Assembly (NCBI RefSeq): GCF_001540865.1
Contig: NC_033623.1
Span: forward strand, 2,737,067-2,801,066
Reading direction: 5' to 3'
Length of the DNA: 64,000 nucleotides
Source of the DNA: Ananas comosus
Lineage: Eukaryota; Streptophyta; Magnoliopsida; Poales; Bromeliaceae
The translations under genes and the position numbers were made by a program. The notes beneath the pieces were generated by a model that worked only from the letters and a program-made list of their open reading frames with translations, was not told the origin of the DNA and did not search any database. Shown piece after piece: positions 46,960-58,118 of the stretch; position 1 is the first letter of the stretch; each line of letters opens with the position of its first letter.

Positions 46960-47014
46960 AATCCATTTTAATCATGTCTACTTAATCCGTATTTTGTCAA
47001 TTTAGTCAAAATTT

Positions 47015-47570
47015 GGAGCAGGGCTGCTGTGCTCTCAGGAGTACGGAGGCCTCCGTGCTCCTGAGCCGTTTTCGATGATGGAATTTTCGAATCGACGGTC
47101 GGTTCCGTTAGACTTGATCTAGCGCATTAGAAGTTTCTAGAAAATAATTTTTGTGATTTTTTGATATCATTTACCTAGTGAACGAAAGGATTCAAAATTC
47201 ATAATTTTTAATGGTTGATATCTGCTGTTTTTAAGTTTAACGGTGTAGAAGTATTCAAATTAGATGAAATTTTGATACAAAATTCTTTATACTATCTACA
47301 ACAAGATCAATATTTTTGATCAAAAATTTTACTGCTATATTACCACTTTTTATAGGATTTTTATTTTCAGCCGTTAAAAATCATTGATTTTGAATCCTTT
47401 CGATTATTAGGTAAATGATATCGAAAAATCGCAAAAATTATTTTCTAGAAACTTCAAATACGCTAGATCAAGTTTAACGAAGCCGATCGTCGATTCGGAA
47501 ACTCCATCATTGAAAACGGCTCAGAAGCACGGAGGCCTCCGTGCTCCTGAGAGCACAGCAGCCCTGCTCC
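47015..47570. mobile_element. Foldback DNA element, family A copy 2
   Basis: Inverted ends start GGAGCAGGGCTGCTGTGCTC and pair over about 140 bp. The direct repeat AAAATTT (47008-47014 and 47571-47577) flanks it. The outer flanks align with 45003-45110, which lacks the element and so looks like an unoccupied site. The tip of the right arm plus flank is repeated once more at 47607-47679. The superfamily is unclear, since a 7-bp duplication is unusual. Confidence 0.85.
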
Positions 47571-47577
47571 AAAATTT

Positions 47578-47700
47578 GATACATATATATTGCACGTCTA
47601 CTTAGCCTCCGTGCTCCTGAGAGCACAGCAGTCCTGCTCCAAAATTTGATACATATATATATTGCACGTCTACTTAGCTAGTAATAATAATTATGTCAGT
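47578..47700. repeat. Tandem duplication of element end plus flank
   Basis: The segment GCCTCCGTGCTCCTGAGAGC through ATATATTGCACGTCTACTTA occurs twice in a row (about 47537-47606 and 47607-47679), with one C/T change and a dinucleotide length change. Confidence 0.85.
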
Positions 47701-48779
47701 ACAATTACTTACAGATCAAGAACATATATTGGCTTCTTCTTTCAAGTGTGACTTGAGAATCTAATGTCTTTGTATGCACAAGAAACAGCTAATTGGCCAT
47801 TAACTCTTGGGAGTTGGGACATCCCCTGGTAGAAAAGAATAAAGAAAATTGTAAAGTTTCATTAGTGAGAAAATAGGGAGTTGGCACAAGAAACAGCTAA
47901 TTGGCCATGCGTTATCTATAAATTCCTATAAAAATTCATGTCCTTTTGTCCATATCCTTTTGTCCATGTAGTGATATTAGTTTAATTTTGTGTTTTTGCA
48001 GGACCTATCTGTCATACTAAATTATCTTATTTAATTATTAATTTATGTGAGAGCTATCATTCATCTTGGGTCATGAGCCCCACTTCTCAGTTTTTTTAGT
48101 CATCTTCTTCCCACTTAATTGCTCACATGATTTTCATTTAATTGATTTGTATAGAATCTATCATTCATCCTAATTATAAGGCCTTGTCAGTGTTTTTTTT
48201 TTTCCTCATCTTCTTCCCGTGTAATTGCTCATTCGGTTCCCATTTACTTAGTTCAATGTACTTGGTTCATCTTCCAACTGGTTACCACCTTTAACTCTAA
48301 ACTGTTTGCCCTAGATGCCGCTCACCCCCCTAGATGTCTCTCCGGCTCCTGATGTGTCCTCCCTAGACAGAAAAGTGGGCCAAGTTCATTGTCGGTTCTT
48401 CTTCCCGTCACTCCATTTTCGTTAGCAACGTTTCGTTCCTGCCGGTTGATCCTCCTTCGGTCGCAAAAATGGTTCAGATTAATTCTTTACTCTCCCTTTG
48501 ACTCGGATACATGTATTTGTTGAATCTGAAGGGTCGTTTTACGTTAAATGCAATTTATTTTACCTATATAAAATGCCTCCATAAATATACGGTAAAAAAT
48601 CTCTATTTCTTTGCTGGTGCTCTTTTCTTCTCTGATTTAGTTTCTACCTTTCATTTTTTTTTTGAATTTCAATTTGGCTGCTTATTATTTTTTTTAAAAA
48701 AATATTGAATAATTTTACTGTCTCAGGAAATTGACTGCTTCTGTACGGTTGATCTGCGATTGATTGCCTCAGATTTTGT
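47701..48779. other. Spacer, no gene recognised
   Basis: A/T-rich sequence with short direct repeats (AAGAAACAGCTAATTGGCCAT occurs in part twice, near 47780 and 47888). No exon or element ends were defined. Confidence 0.4.
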
Positions 48780-49397
48780 AAGTTCTCTGGTTTTTTTTTT
48801 TTTTTTTCCTTCCAATTTGTTGTATAATATTTGAGATATGTACAGTAGTATCAAAGTCAATCCACCAGGTGTTTTTAGAAATATTAACTAAATGAGATTT
48901 ATAACAAATATAAATAGTTTCAATACATTTCTTCTCAAACCAAGCTTTATACTTCAAGTAGTCCATTTTTATATGCCCTTTCTTTTTATAGAAGTAGAAT
49001 TGATTTTTCTTGCCAGAATTTTTTATTGGTAACTGAGTTAACTTCTTATAATTGGAGGCACCCTTACACTTTTTCCTTCTACACTGAGTTGCCAGATTAA
49101 CATATTCTGTTATAATTTTCAACTTCTCCTACTTAAGTCTCTTCTCTTCTTGAACACACATGGTCAATAATTCATTTATTATTGATCATTCATCCTAATG
49201 TGTGTTATTGGAAATCTTAAAGGGATCAAACTCAGACGTAATGATTTTAGAATTAGATGGACTAAAAAGGTATCGGAGATCTCAACTTTTAAAACCTTTA
49301 GTTGAACTGCTATGTTCCGCATCTTCATGATATGCTCGCGGCACACTTTTGGCTTGATTGTACTTGATCCCCGAAAGTCGCTTCATCAGCGTCCTCG
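48780..49397 (-). pseudogene. Copia-type gag remnant, downstream part
   Basis: On the minus strand, broken frames match the UBN2-type gag of Ty1-copia retrotransposons. They include an EHIMKMR segment (about 49330), an INELLTMCVQEE-like segment (about 49160), a CCHC-type knuckle with FYKKKGHIK and YKAWFEKK (about 48950), and the start of the protease region (WWIDFDTTVHISN, where a DSGAT motif is expected). The frame is cut by stops, and the element is truncated at a T-run near 48790. It is the continuation of 53345-53590, separated by a solo LTR. Confidence 0.85.
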
Positions 49398-50259
49398 TGT
49401 CACGCCCCGGGGTCCCTTTGGCTTTAAAAATCGATGCAGAAGTGCTCAATTTTTTTTTTTTTGAAAACCTTGACCCCAGAGTATGTAAGATCTGCTACAA
49501 ATACAGAAAATCTACTGTTTACACGGGAAGAGTCTTCCCTGCATTTACACGGTGTCGCACAAGTACAAGATACAACCACATGCATATGAACATCCATATA
49601 CATTCACTATTCACATTCACATTCGTTTCATCACAGATATATATAAATTCACGTCTATTAGTTTAAAATGTTTCCTATTTGGAAACTCATTTTGAAACAC
49701 CAAAAAATTATGAAACCACGAAAAACCATTTCAAAGCCATTTCCCACACGGAAATCTTTTTATTTTAAAACACGCTACCACGAGGGGTAGAAAATCGTTT
49801 TCATCTCAAAAGAAACCACAAGTCCTTTATTACATTTACAAAATTTCAATTATCCAATTAAAGGAAACCACTGAACCAATAAGTCTAAATTAATTATTTA
49901 AAAAGGCAAGTTTAAGAAGTTTAACCAAAACGGCGGGCCGATAGCTCTATCGCTCGCTAAGATGCACACCTCACGTACCATCCCGACTTGTACCCGCGAC
50001 GTCACCTGAAAAGGGATGGGGGGTGAGAATATGTACACATGTCTCCCCTCCCGGTGGGTACCACAAGCCGACGAGGGCGAGGGTATTCACTAGTCAAGGA
50101 GGATAAGCAAAAGAATAGATAATGGTAATACAGAAGCAATGATAACAAGAAAACGAGAGATATATATGAATCACTACCGCTACTGTATGTATGCATCAAC
50201 TCAGAAATCTGCCATGTTGGTCCGCACACCTCAAGCCTATGCTACAATTGCTCTAATTT

Positions 50260-50403
50260 GTATATGACTCCAGCATAAGCTTTTGGGTCAGAAAGGCATA
50301 TGACCCTCGCATAAGCATCCGGGTCTGAACGGTATATGACCCTCACATAAGCACCGGGGTTTGAAAGCATATAACCCTGGCATAAAGCTCCCGGGCTCAC
50401 GGG
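50260..50403. repeat. 36-bp minisatellite, four copies
   Basis: The unit reads about CATATGACCCTCGCATAAGC plus TCCGGGTCTGAAAG, with copies starting near 50260, 50295, 50332 and 50368. It lies within the solo LTR. Confidence 0.85.
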
Positions 50404-50554
50404 CTGGCATTCCCAATCACTTTTCTGGAAAAGAACACCCTCTTACAGTGGATCAGACCGCTGGTGTTAGTGAAATGCGTACGAGCAGTGGCAATCGATA
50501 CTGATATGCTCAATAGCCAAACGTCGGCAACTAGTCGATAATCCTACCCCTCAG

Positions 50555-50690
50555 GGTATACCGACCGTGTAGGTCGCCAAGTAGTCAAACTGACCAAGTA
50601 GGTCACAATACCAGATGCAATGAACTAACCAAATAGGTCACAATACGAGATACAAGAACCGACCGACTAGGTCACAGATCTCACATGTAA
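50555..50690. repeat. 36-bp minisatellite, three to four copies
   Basis: The word GACCAAGTAGGTCAC and variants recur at about 50591, 50627 and 50663, with a weaker copy near 50561. The sequence is unrelated to the neighbouring 36-bp array but has the same period. Confidence 0.8.
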
Positions 50691-52634
50691 TCATAAATCT
50701 GCTCTACTTCTACTTATAATGCTAGATATGTAAACTGACCAAGTAGAGTGATAAAGAGATAATAAAGGTGCAAGGCTCAACATATAAAATGCAAAGTGAT
50801 AGTAGGAGAAGGGTGGAATGGAGGTCATCGAGCGTGCACTACTGTATCGACCTCGGGTCGGAGTACCCACCTGTACGTACGTAGCACTAGTCTCCCGACT
50901 GCGGAAGAATGTCAACATGACCTACGAAGGGTCCACTGGGTTAGAATCCAACCCACGAATGAGAACCACTAACTCACAATCCCCACCTGTAAACCCACGG
51001 AAGTCAGTTTCTTAAAATCGATTACCGTAACTCGCCGGAAGTCTCGAAAATCACACCGGGACTCCGCCGGGAACTGCAAACTGCCCTGAAACTCACCAAC
51101 TCGTACCACGAGTCACCCGCTACCACTAAACACAATAATTTGTGCGACCTAGCAGCAAACACATCTCTCCACATCGAAACGATTATCGCCAGATAATCGT
51201 TTCGATCCGGGTTCCCGGAAGTGTCAATTTCGACACTGGAACCCACCATCGCTCACCCGTCATTTTCGAACCCTCGAAACGATATGGGTGACCAGCCAAC
51301 AAGGCTCGGCGACAACATAATTTACCGTGAGGAACTGTTGGAAGAAATTTGAACCGAAAACGCGTTCCGTCGGCGGATTTTGCCGAAAATCGTACTGGAA
51401 TCGACGTTCGATTTTCGAAAAGGCCCGGGACGTTAGACAACTAATTCAGAGGTCACCCGGTGCCCGCACACACTGGCCACAGCAGTCACGAAACGTAAAT
51501 TTGCACATAAGCCCCTGCAACTACATAAAATCACATCATTTTATGTGATTTTTTGGGTTTTACGAATTGACAGCGCAAACTGAGGACATTCGTGCCTGGC
51601 CAAGACACCCGTTGATAGGTCTCTGTGCTGGAGGCCGTGCTCATGATTCGGAGCATGGCCGACTACTGAAGAGAGCGCGGGAGCAACGTGAAACTCAGCG
51701 AACAGTGCGCACAGTGCCTAAACAGTGTCTAGCACGCAAACCGGGGCTTCGCTGACCCCAAATGAGGTAAGCACGATGATCGACGCGGATTAGGGATCAT
51801 CGTGCTCACTTCCGGGAGTGTCGGGGTGCCCTCGGATTACCGGAACAGCAACCCAAACCCAAAACAGTGCGCAGGAAATGTAAAACTAGCTTACCGGAGC
51901 TAGGTGGAGCACGGGGTGGCCGGTGGCGGCCGGAGTGTAGGCGCGCTGGCAGGGGGAGGTTGCAGCCGGTCGGAGGGGGCCCGGGCACGTACTAGCCGGC
52001 GGCGGGAGGCGGCCAATGGCATGGTGGAGCAGCAGAGCCCGTGCTGCTCGGCTCAGGCTCACGTTTCAACGATGGCCGGGGGAGTGTCGGGGCGACGGCG
52101 ACGAGTGGCTGGAGGCCAAGGGAGGGCAACATGGCCGACGGTGGGCGGCGGCGGCGCGCGGAGATGGTGCGAGCCTATTCTTGGCCGAACCCGCATAGGG
52201 TGGCCACAAGGAGCAAGGGCGGCAGCCGGGGGCCTGCGGCGACGGCGGCGACGGCGTGCGGAGGGTCGTCAGAGGCCTAGGAGGGCAGCGCGGCCGTCCA
52301 GGAGTCGGCGGCAACTCGCGGCCACGAGTTGGCTCAAGCTCGGCCCGAGCGACCCGTGGGTGACCGCGGATGGCCCAGGCGGCGCCGAAGGCACATGTGG
52401 ACGGCGGGGGCCGGCGGGGGCCGGCAGGGGCGGCGCCGGAGGTCGGGTCTCGGCCAGGGAATAGGGGCCCAACGTGTGTGGGTAGTTCCCTTATGTCGAC
52501 TGCCGAGAGGGTAGAGAGATTGGTGGAGGGAGACGAAGCCGACCCTTTTTCTTGCGGCCGAGGTGCGCGCGGTGAGGGGCAGGGAGGTGGTAGAGATGGC
52601 TGGGGCGCAGCTAGGGGAGCTGGGACAACTAGGG

Positions 52635-52680
52635 CTAGGGTTTCGTGCATGAAACCCTAGTTGCACCATTATATACATGT
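52635..52680 (-). promoter_or_regulatory. Putative LTR promoter with palindromic leader
   Basis: On the minus strand ATGTATATAATGG is followed after about 8 bases by the perfect 10-bp inverted repeat CTAGGGTTTC / GAAACCCTAG with a 6-base loop. TATA plus an AACCCTA-type start is what a plant Pol II promoter in an LTR would look like. Confidence 0.5.
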
Positions 52681-53344
52681 GCAGTTTTTGCAAAACAGTC
52701 CCCCAAAGCTGAGAATTTTCAACCAAGTCCCTCACAGCACGAGTGTTTCACGTGTACGCACCTCGACGTTCGAAATCGCGCAAAACGGTACATAAAATGT
52801 GGGGCTTTTTGTGAATTTTCCGTGTTGCCAATTTCGACCCCTCAGCAAACTTCATGCGATTTTTGGAGATCCGTCAATCGGATTTTCGATTGGATTGCGC
52901 CAGTGCGTTTAACACGACTGGGGCATCGAATCTACAATTTTGTTTCATCAAATTTGGTTGCCGATTTGCGACGAAACCCATCCCCTCACCAATTTTTCAA
53001 AAACCACGCATATATATGTGTAAATCCAATTAAATCCCTTTTTCTCGAAAATCGTGAACTCAATTCCGTCAGTGCCATTGGGTCCAGGATAGTCGCACCA
53101 TCGAAAACGAGCTATTGGATCACAATGAACGGAGTCCAATACGCGCCAGAAGCCATCTCCACTAATTGGCCTCTCCAGAAAGCCGGAGTTACTATTTACT
53201 TTAAGTGATTAGTACAGATCGCGTAACTTCTCCATCCTAATACTTTTTCTCCTGAAATTTAACGAGTGCTTATGTAATTAAATTACACACAAAAATATCG
53301 TCAACAAAGGGTTTATATGCACAATAAAAATCTCAATCCTCACA

Positions 53345-53590
53345 GCTCGCCAAAACTTTATCGGAGCTGACAAATTGCTCCTCAATGGCCTTTAGGCAAT
53401 TCTTACCTTTATCACATTTCAGAATTGATCCCATTTTGCTTTTTGATACTGTAGACTTTATGAGTATCAAGTTTAAGCGGTTGGATCGCTCCTACTTTTC
53501 TTGTGCGGATTCCTGCTATGGAGTCATTGGCCCCACTACCTTAGACGGTTGTTCAACGAGCAGAGTCAAGTCTAAATCTATATAATCCAA
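53345..53590 (-). pseudogene. Copia-type gag remnant, upstream part
   Basis: Minus-strand reading gives an ERSNRLNLILIKSTVSKS segment and a CLKAIEEQFVSSDKVLAS segment, both diagnostic of copia-type gag, with two stops. It ends at the solo LTR boundary and continues at 49397. Confidence 0.85.
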
Positions 53591-54553
53591 AGTAAAAGAA
53601 ATACTTTCTTTTCAATCAGAATAGTTGCCCCCAGTAAACATAGAAATACGAAAAACATCATTAAAAAATGCAGTAGAGAAAGAAGCTGCAAAAATAAAAA
53701 AAATATAGAACTTTATCGCCTACTATAAGATAATAATCTTCAGATTAAATAAATTCTACCTTCCTATGGGCAGAGGCACTACACGCATAGAATTTATCTA
53801 CTTTAATTATAAAACTGACAAAAAACTAATTCCTAAATTACGAGATTTCTATACCTGTGGGGATAAAAAATCTCGCTATCTAGAAATTCAATCCATTATC
53901 CGATTCCAGTCGAAATTGAGAAAATTATTATTTATTTGACTGCAATTAATAGTCAAACATTAGTTCACTGTCAGTAAATCCTTATGTATTCTTTATTATC
54001 TATAGGATACTGTGCCTACTTCTAAGTATACTGAAAAGTACAAATAACCTTATTCAACATTGAATGATTATTAAAATCAAACTAGGAATCTATATGAATT
54101 TTCTAATTAACTTTAATTCAATATTATTTTATAAAAAATACCGTAAGTGATCATATATCATGAGTAGGATGTTATGCCTACTCCTAAACATAGTTAATCT
54201 TACAAATCCTTATATAATATTGAATGACCTACAAATTTCATGTATTACAAAATGCAGCAGAAATAAAATAAGAGTTCAGAGTAATTTTCTTAACAAGCTC
54301 ATGTGACTCAAAATTTATAAACTGTATGAAGTCAATATATTCTATACTAAATTTTTATAATCACCTTATGTATGTTTAGAATAATAACGTAAAATTACAC
54401 CGCAAAAATTAATCTAAACACACTTCTTTATAATCATAAAAAAAAAAAGCAAAATAGTAGAACAAAAATCATATATGAGAAATACCAAATATTACACATG
54501 ATTTTAATTAATATATAGATTTCTTAGAACAAGTCACGTTATTATACACCAAA

Positions 54554-54586
<33 letters not shown>

Positions 54587-54590
54587 TATA
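53591..54590. other. A/T-rich spacer, no gene
   Basis: No recognisable exon. It ends in a TA microsatellite (54548-54590). Confidence 0.5.
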
Positions 54591-54596
54591 GAATTA

Positions 54597-54842
54597 GGCT
54601 GGAATACTATTAATAGTAAAACGCTCTTTTTGCTATCAAGTTTTTAACCCTTGGATGAAAAATTGTAGGGTCAGAATGATATTAGTCGGTTAGAGTTGAG
54701 TGGTCCCCCTAGGGTTGAGTGGTCCCCACTAGGTTATAGTATTTAATCCAATGGTTAGAAATAATGAAAAGAGTTGATCAAAGCTAGGCTAAAAACTGGT
54801 AACAACATGGATTTGCGTACTAATGAGTAGCCCAGCTCCAAC
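54597..54842. mobile_element. Small MITE, family B copy 1
   Basis: Inverted ends GGCTGGAATACTATTAATAG and ...ACTAATGAGTAGCCCAGCTCC flank a body containing GGGTTGAGTGGTCCCC and a TTATAGTATTTAATCCAATGG word. The same words occur in the copies near 55.8, 56.1 and 57.2 kb. It is preceded by a TA microsatellite. Confidence 0.7.
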
Positions 54843-54989
54843 CTCTCTCTCCTCTCTATGATAGAAAAAGGAAAAGTCGGTCGCTCTCTCTCGACCTCCG
54901 GCCCCGCGGTCGGTGGGGAGCTTCTCGGGGACCCTCCCTGGATCGTCTCTCGGGTCTCTCCCTCTCTCTCTCTCCGTTCCGCATTCTCA

Positions 54990-55020
<31 letters not shown>

Positions 55021-55046
55021 TAATATATAATATATATAGTATATAT

Positions 55047-55598
55047 GCTAGGGCTGACTATATTTTTATGAGTATAGAGCCTCTTCATTCTAATAAGTTG
55101 TTTCATGATGGCACTTCGAATCAACGATCCACCCGTTAATATGATCTACAGTATTTAAAACTTCTAAAAATAAATTTCGTTAATTTTTCGAAATCATAAT
55201 AAAGTTCATCAAGAGCGGCTATAAAATGAATGGGTCAAAATCGAACACGACGTCTTAAAAATGGATGGTTCGGATCCTTCAATTAAAATCGGGAGTCATT
55301 GATATTTATCTATGTAGTGAATAGAATTTTCTATCAAAAATTCAACCGATTTCGATTCTTTGGTATACCGTTAAACTAGCAAATATCTTCTATACCAGTA
55401 CGTAAAAAATTGTCAATTTTGTGACTTTTTGTTCGTAAGGGTAAATGATGTTGAAAAGTTATAAAATTTTGATTTCTAGAGCGTTTTCATACTCTAGATA
55501 ACATTTAATGGTGTAGATCGTACGATCGGAAAACTCTATCGCCGAAAATAACTTATGAGTATGAGGATAATCATACTCATAAGAGTAAGCGAGAACTC
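55047..55598. mobile_element. Foldback DNA element, family A copy 3
   Basis: It shares the order of features of family A: ATGAGTATAGAGCCTC near the left end, GATGGCACTTCGAATCAACG, a GTAAATGATGTTGAAAAG core, TCGGAAAACTCTATCGCCGAAAATAA near the right end (shown in part) and an inverse ATGAGTATGAGG tip. It lies between TA microsatellites (54998-55040 and 55603-55625). Confidence 0.7.
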
Positions 55599-55730
55599 AT
55601 AATATATATATATATATATATATTATTATATTATAGTATATATTATAGAGAGAGAGGAGATGCGGGGAGGGGGGGGGGAGAGAGAGCCGCAGGGCGGAGG
55701 AGAGAGAGAGAGAGAGAGAGAGAATCCGCA

Positions 55731-55955
55731 GGGTACTATCAATAGGGCACCAAGAAATTTTTTTGGTGCTTATGCCGAATTTTTCACACGTTAGGTTTAA
55801 TCCTTGATTAGTTTTACCCGTTAGATTATACTATTCAACAACTACTCACTTAACCTTATGGGGTCCACATCATCCTACTATCCATTTCTCAAATCCAAGA
55901 CATAAAAAAATCATAGTGCCAATAGCTGGTGCTATTTGATAAGAGCCAGCCTCGT
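55731..55955. mobile_element. Small MITE, family B copy 2 (inverted)
   Basis: In the opposite orientation to the other copies, it has ACTATTCAACAACTACTCAC and TTATGGGGTCCAC, the inverse of the family's GTGGTCCC...GTGGGTGGTTG...AATAGT stretch. Ends GGTACTATCAATAGGGCACC and CTATTTGATAAGAGCC are weakly inverted. A GA microsatellite precedes it. Confidence 0.65.
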
Positions 55956-55964
55956 TTCTACTAT

Positions 55965-56205
55965 ATAGAATATAGCTACTATACTATCAATAGTATCAAG
56001 CCCTTAGGTACTATTGAGTTTTTCGGTCGTTGATTGAGGATGTGCGTTAGGAGTGATAGTGGTCCCTAGGGTTGAGTGGGTGGTTGGTTTAATAGTATAA
56101 TTTAACGGGTGGAAAATGATCACCAGGAATAGCCATCTAAATGGTAGAAAACTCAATAGTACCGAAGGCTTGATACTAATCGGATATGTATAGTGCCCGG
56201 ACTCT
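55965..56205. mobile_element. Small MITE, family B copy 3
   Basis: Inner arms TCAAGCCCTTAGGTACTATT and AATAGTACCGAAGGCTTGA are inverse partners. The body has GGTCCCTAGGGTTGAGTGGG and GTTTAATAGTATAATTTAAC. It is followed by a TA microsatellite. Confidence 0.75.
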
Positions 56206-56344
56206 CTCTTCTATATATAATATATATATATATAATATATATATATAATTCTTTTTTAATTTAAAAAAATAAACAATTCCCTTCTTTTTTTCTTTTTTTT
56301 TTTTATTGTTGACTGCATCCACCATAGAGGTTGCCTCATATAGC

Positions 56345-56520
56345 CCCTAATGGGGCCGTACACGTGGGCCCCGGCCGCCTAGCACGGCCGAAACCGGTCT
56401 GACACTGTCTTTTTTTCTTTTTTAAACTTTTTGAATCGCTTAACGCGGCCGGGCCGGTGACACTGTTTCTCCAAACGCTGGTCTCAATTGAGACCCGTCG
56501 ATATCACCATTAACGCAAAC
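56345..56520. repeat. GC-rich palindromic block
   Basis: It contains GGTCTCAATTGAGACC (56482-56497), a perfect 16-bp palindrome, and repeated CGGCCG words, in contrast with A/T-rich surroundings. The class is not identified. Confidence 0.45.
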
Positions 56521-57084
56521 CAATCGATAAATTTATTTATTTATTTATTTATTTTAATGAAAAGAAAATTTAAAGAAATATAAAAGAAACAAAAATCTGG
56601 CAAAAAATACGGCTTTCATATCATATGTTAAACTTTAATAATAATTAAGATCGTATCTTCTGCTATGATTTCGATTTTCATATCCGGGTTGTAAACGGTC
56701 ATAATATCCGGGTTGCAAACGGCTATTCTTGCTCGTGGTTCATTCTCGTTCGCGATCTGTAAAAGAGCGGAATGTTTCGAGTTTAATTTTCTTATCCCCG
56801 GAGATGAAGCCGTCACAGAAAATAGGATTAAAGTTAGACCGGAACTCCCGTATATTACATATTTATATATAACTTGATGTAAGGATGCTAAATCACGTTC
56901 GTCTATTAAAGACGTGTCCAGATACATCTTAACCGTTAGATCTATCGTATCTTTATAGATCAACTTCAATAAACCGACTGTATCTTTATAGATCGGCTTT
57001 AATAAATCACATGGGCCACATCCAATACATTGTCCTTATTTATACCCGTCTGCATGTGGGCGGGTGGATATGCAGGTTACCTAT
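56521..57084. other. Spacer, no gene recognised
   Basis: It has an ATTT microsatellite near 56533-56557 and two short direct repeats (ATATCCGGGTTG, about 56680 and 56705; ATCTTTATAGATC, about 56950 and 56983). No exon. Confidence 0.45.
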
Positions 57085-57340
57085 AAGGTACTCTTATTTG
57101 AATTGAGCCCTTATGCTTTTAAAAATACCAAGTTATTGGTGCTTGTAGATTTTTAGCCATTGGATTAAAAGATATGCGGTTAAGATGATATGGGCCCCCT
57201 AGGGTTTAGTGGGTGGTTGGTTGAATAGTATAATTTAATGGTTGAAAATGATCCGAGGAGTAGATCTAACGGTAAGAAAACTTAAAGTACTAAGTGCTTG
57301 GTGCTTTTACAAGCACCATAGCTGGACTCCTCTTATTTTA
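57085..57340. mobile_element. Small MITE, family B copy 4
   Basis: The body has GGGCCCCCTAGGGTTTAGTG and GGTTGAATAGTATAATTTAA, close to copy 3. Inverted arms include TTGGTGCTTGTAG against CTTTTACAAGCACCA. Confidence 0.75.
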
Positions 57341-57930
57341 TCTTTCTTTATGTTATTATACTTTTCAAAGGCAAATACCATATATATTATTTTTAGAAGA
57401 TCAAAATTTAACTTATTATTTCAAATATTACAGCATATAATAAATAATAACGAAAAAAATGACAGTACGAGAAATTAGTGCTAGAATTCTAGAAAAGGAT
57501 AAAACAAAAGAAGTATTCACCTTTTTATTTTTTATTTTTTTAAAAAACATATATACGGATATTCGTGGATAGTCGTGGATTGTCTAAAATGTTTATAATT
57601 TAACGAGTATCCACTGATTTTACTCATAACTTTTTCGATAAGAAAAACTAATATTTATACCTGTAAATTTACAGACAGTCCGTGAGTACATGCAAATATG
57701 GGTTGAAATTGACAGGCTGATTTCTAGAGTATTTATGTGCTAATATTGAAATATATTCGAAGGTAAGATTAAATGAAATTAAAAGATTGAAGAAAGAAAG
57801 TCAAGCTTGTACAGTTGCATACAATCCGGCCTGAGAATTAATTGCGTTCATCTAATAACTTTGAAGAGTGAAGAAGATATTAATTTCATCAATTATATAA
57901 AAAATTAAAGCGCACTTCGAGTTTCACAAA

Positions 57931-58118
57931 ATTAGGAATAAAAATTTGCTGGGCACCGTGCCCAAACTAATTAGTTTGGGCAAGCTGGCGGATGGGCGCC
58001 GCGTGTGTCGGGGCGCCCATCCCAGCCGCTCTCTTCCCCCCTCTTTTTTTTTTTTTTTTTCAATGGTTGCGATGGGCGCTGCAACACATGACCCAGCAAA
58101 TTTTTGTCCTAAAATTAC
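57931..58118. mobile_element. Short MITE with ~24-bp inverted ends
   Basis: The left end reads AATTAGGAATAAAAATTTGC and TGGG; the right end is the inverse of AATTTTAGGACAAAAATTTG and CTGGG. A GGGCACCGTGCCC palindrome and a poly-T tract are inside. The limits are approximate. Confidence 0.6.

Larger units (their letters stand above)
49398..53344 (-). mobile_element. ~3.9-kb solo LTR inserted in the copia gag
   Basis: The plus-strand limits TGTCACGCCCC (49398) and CCTCACA (53344) give a minus-strand LTR beginning TGTGAGG and ending CGTGACA. The gag reading frame is interrupted exactly here and resumes on the other side. The flanking 5-mers CCTCG (49393-49397) and GCTCG (53345-53349) are a target duplication with one change. 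Inside are a TATA-like ATATAAT near 52668, a palindrome at 52635-52660, a GC-rich block (51880-52640) and two 36-bp minisatellites. No internal region or second LTR is present, so it is a solo LTR. Long Gly/Arg/Pro-rich open frames in the GC-rich block are not genes. Confidence 0.85.

Noticed and set aside
51806..52735. Many long open frames (up to 194 codons) in a GC-rich block
   Set aside because: GC-rich DNA lacks stop codons by chance; the block is inside the solo LTR, and no frame shows a domain.
52756..52765. Alternative right end of the solo LTR (CA followed by CCTCG)
   Set aside because: It gives a perfect 5-mer match but would put the TATA box only ~90 bp from the LTR start and would not restore the gag frame; the 53344 boundary does.
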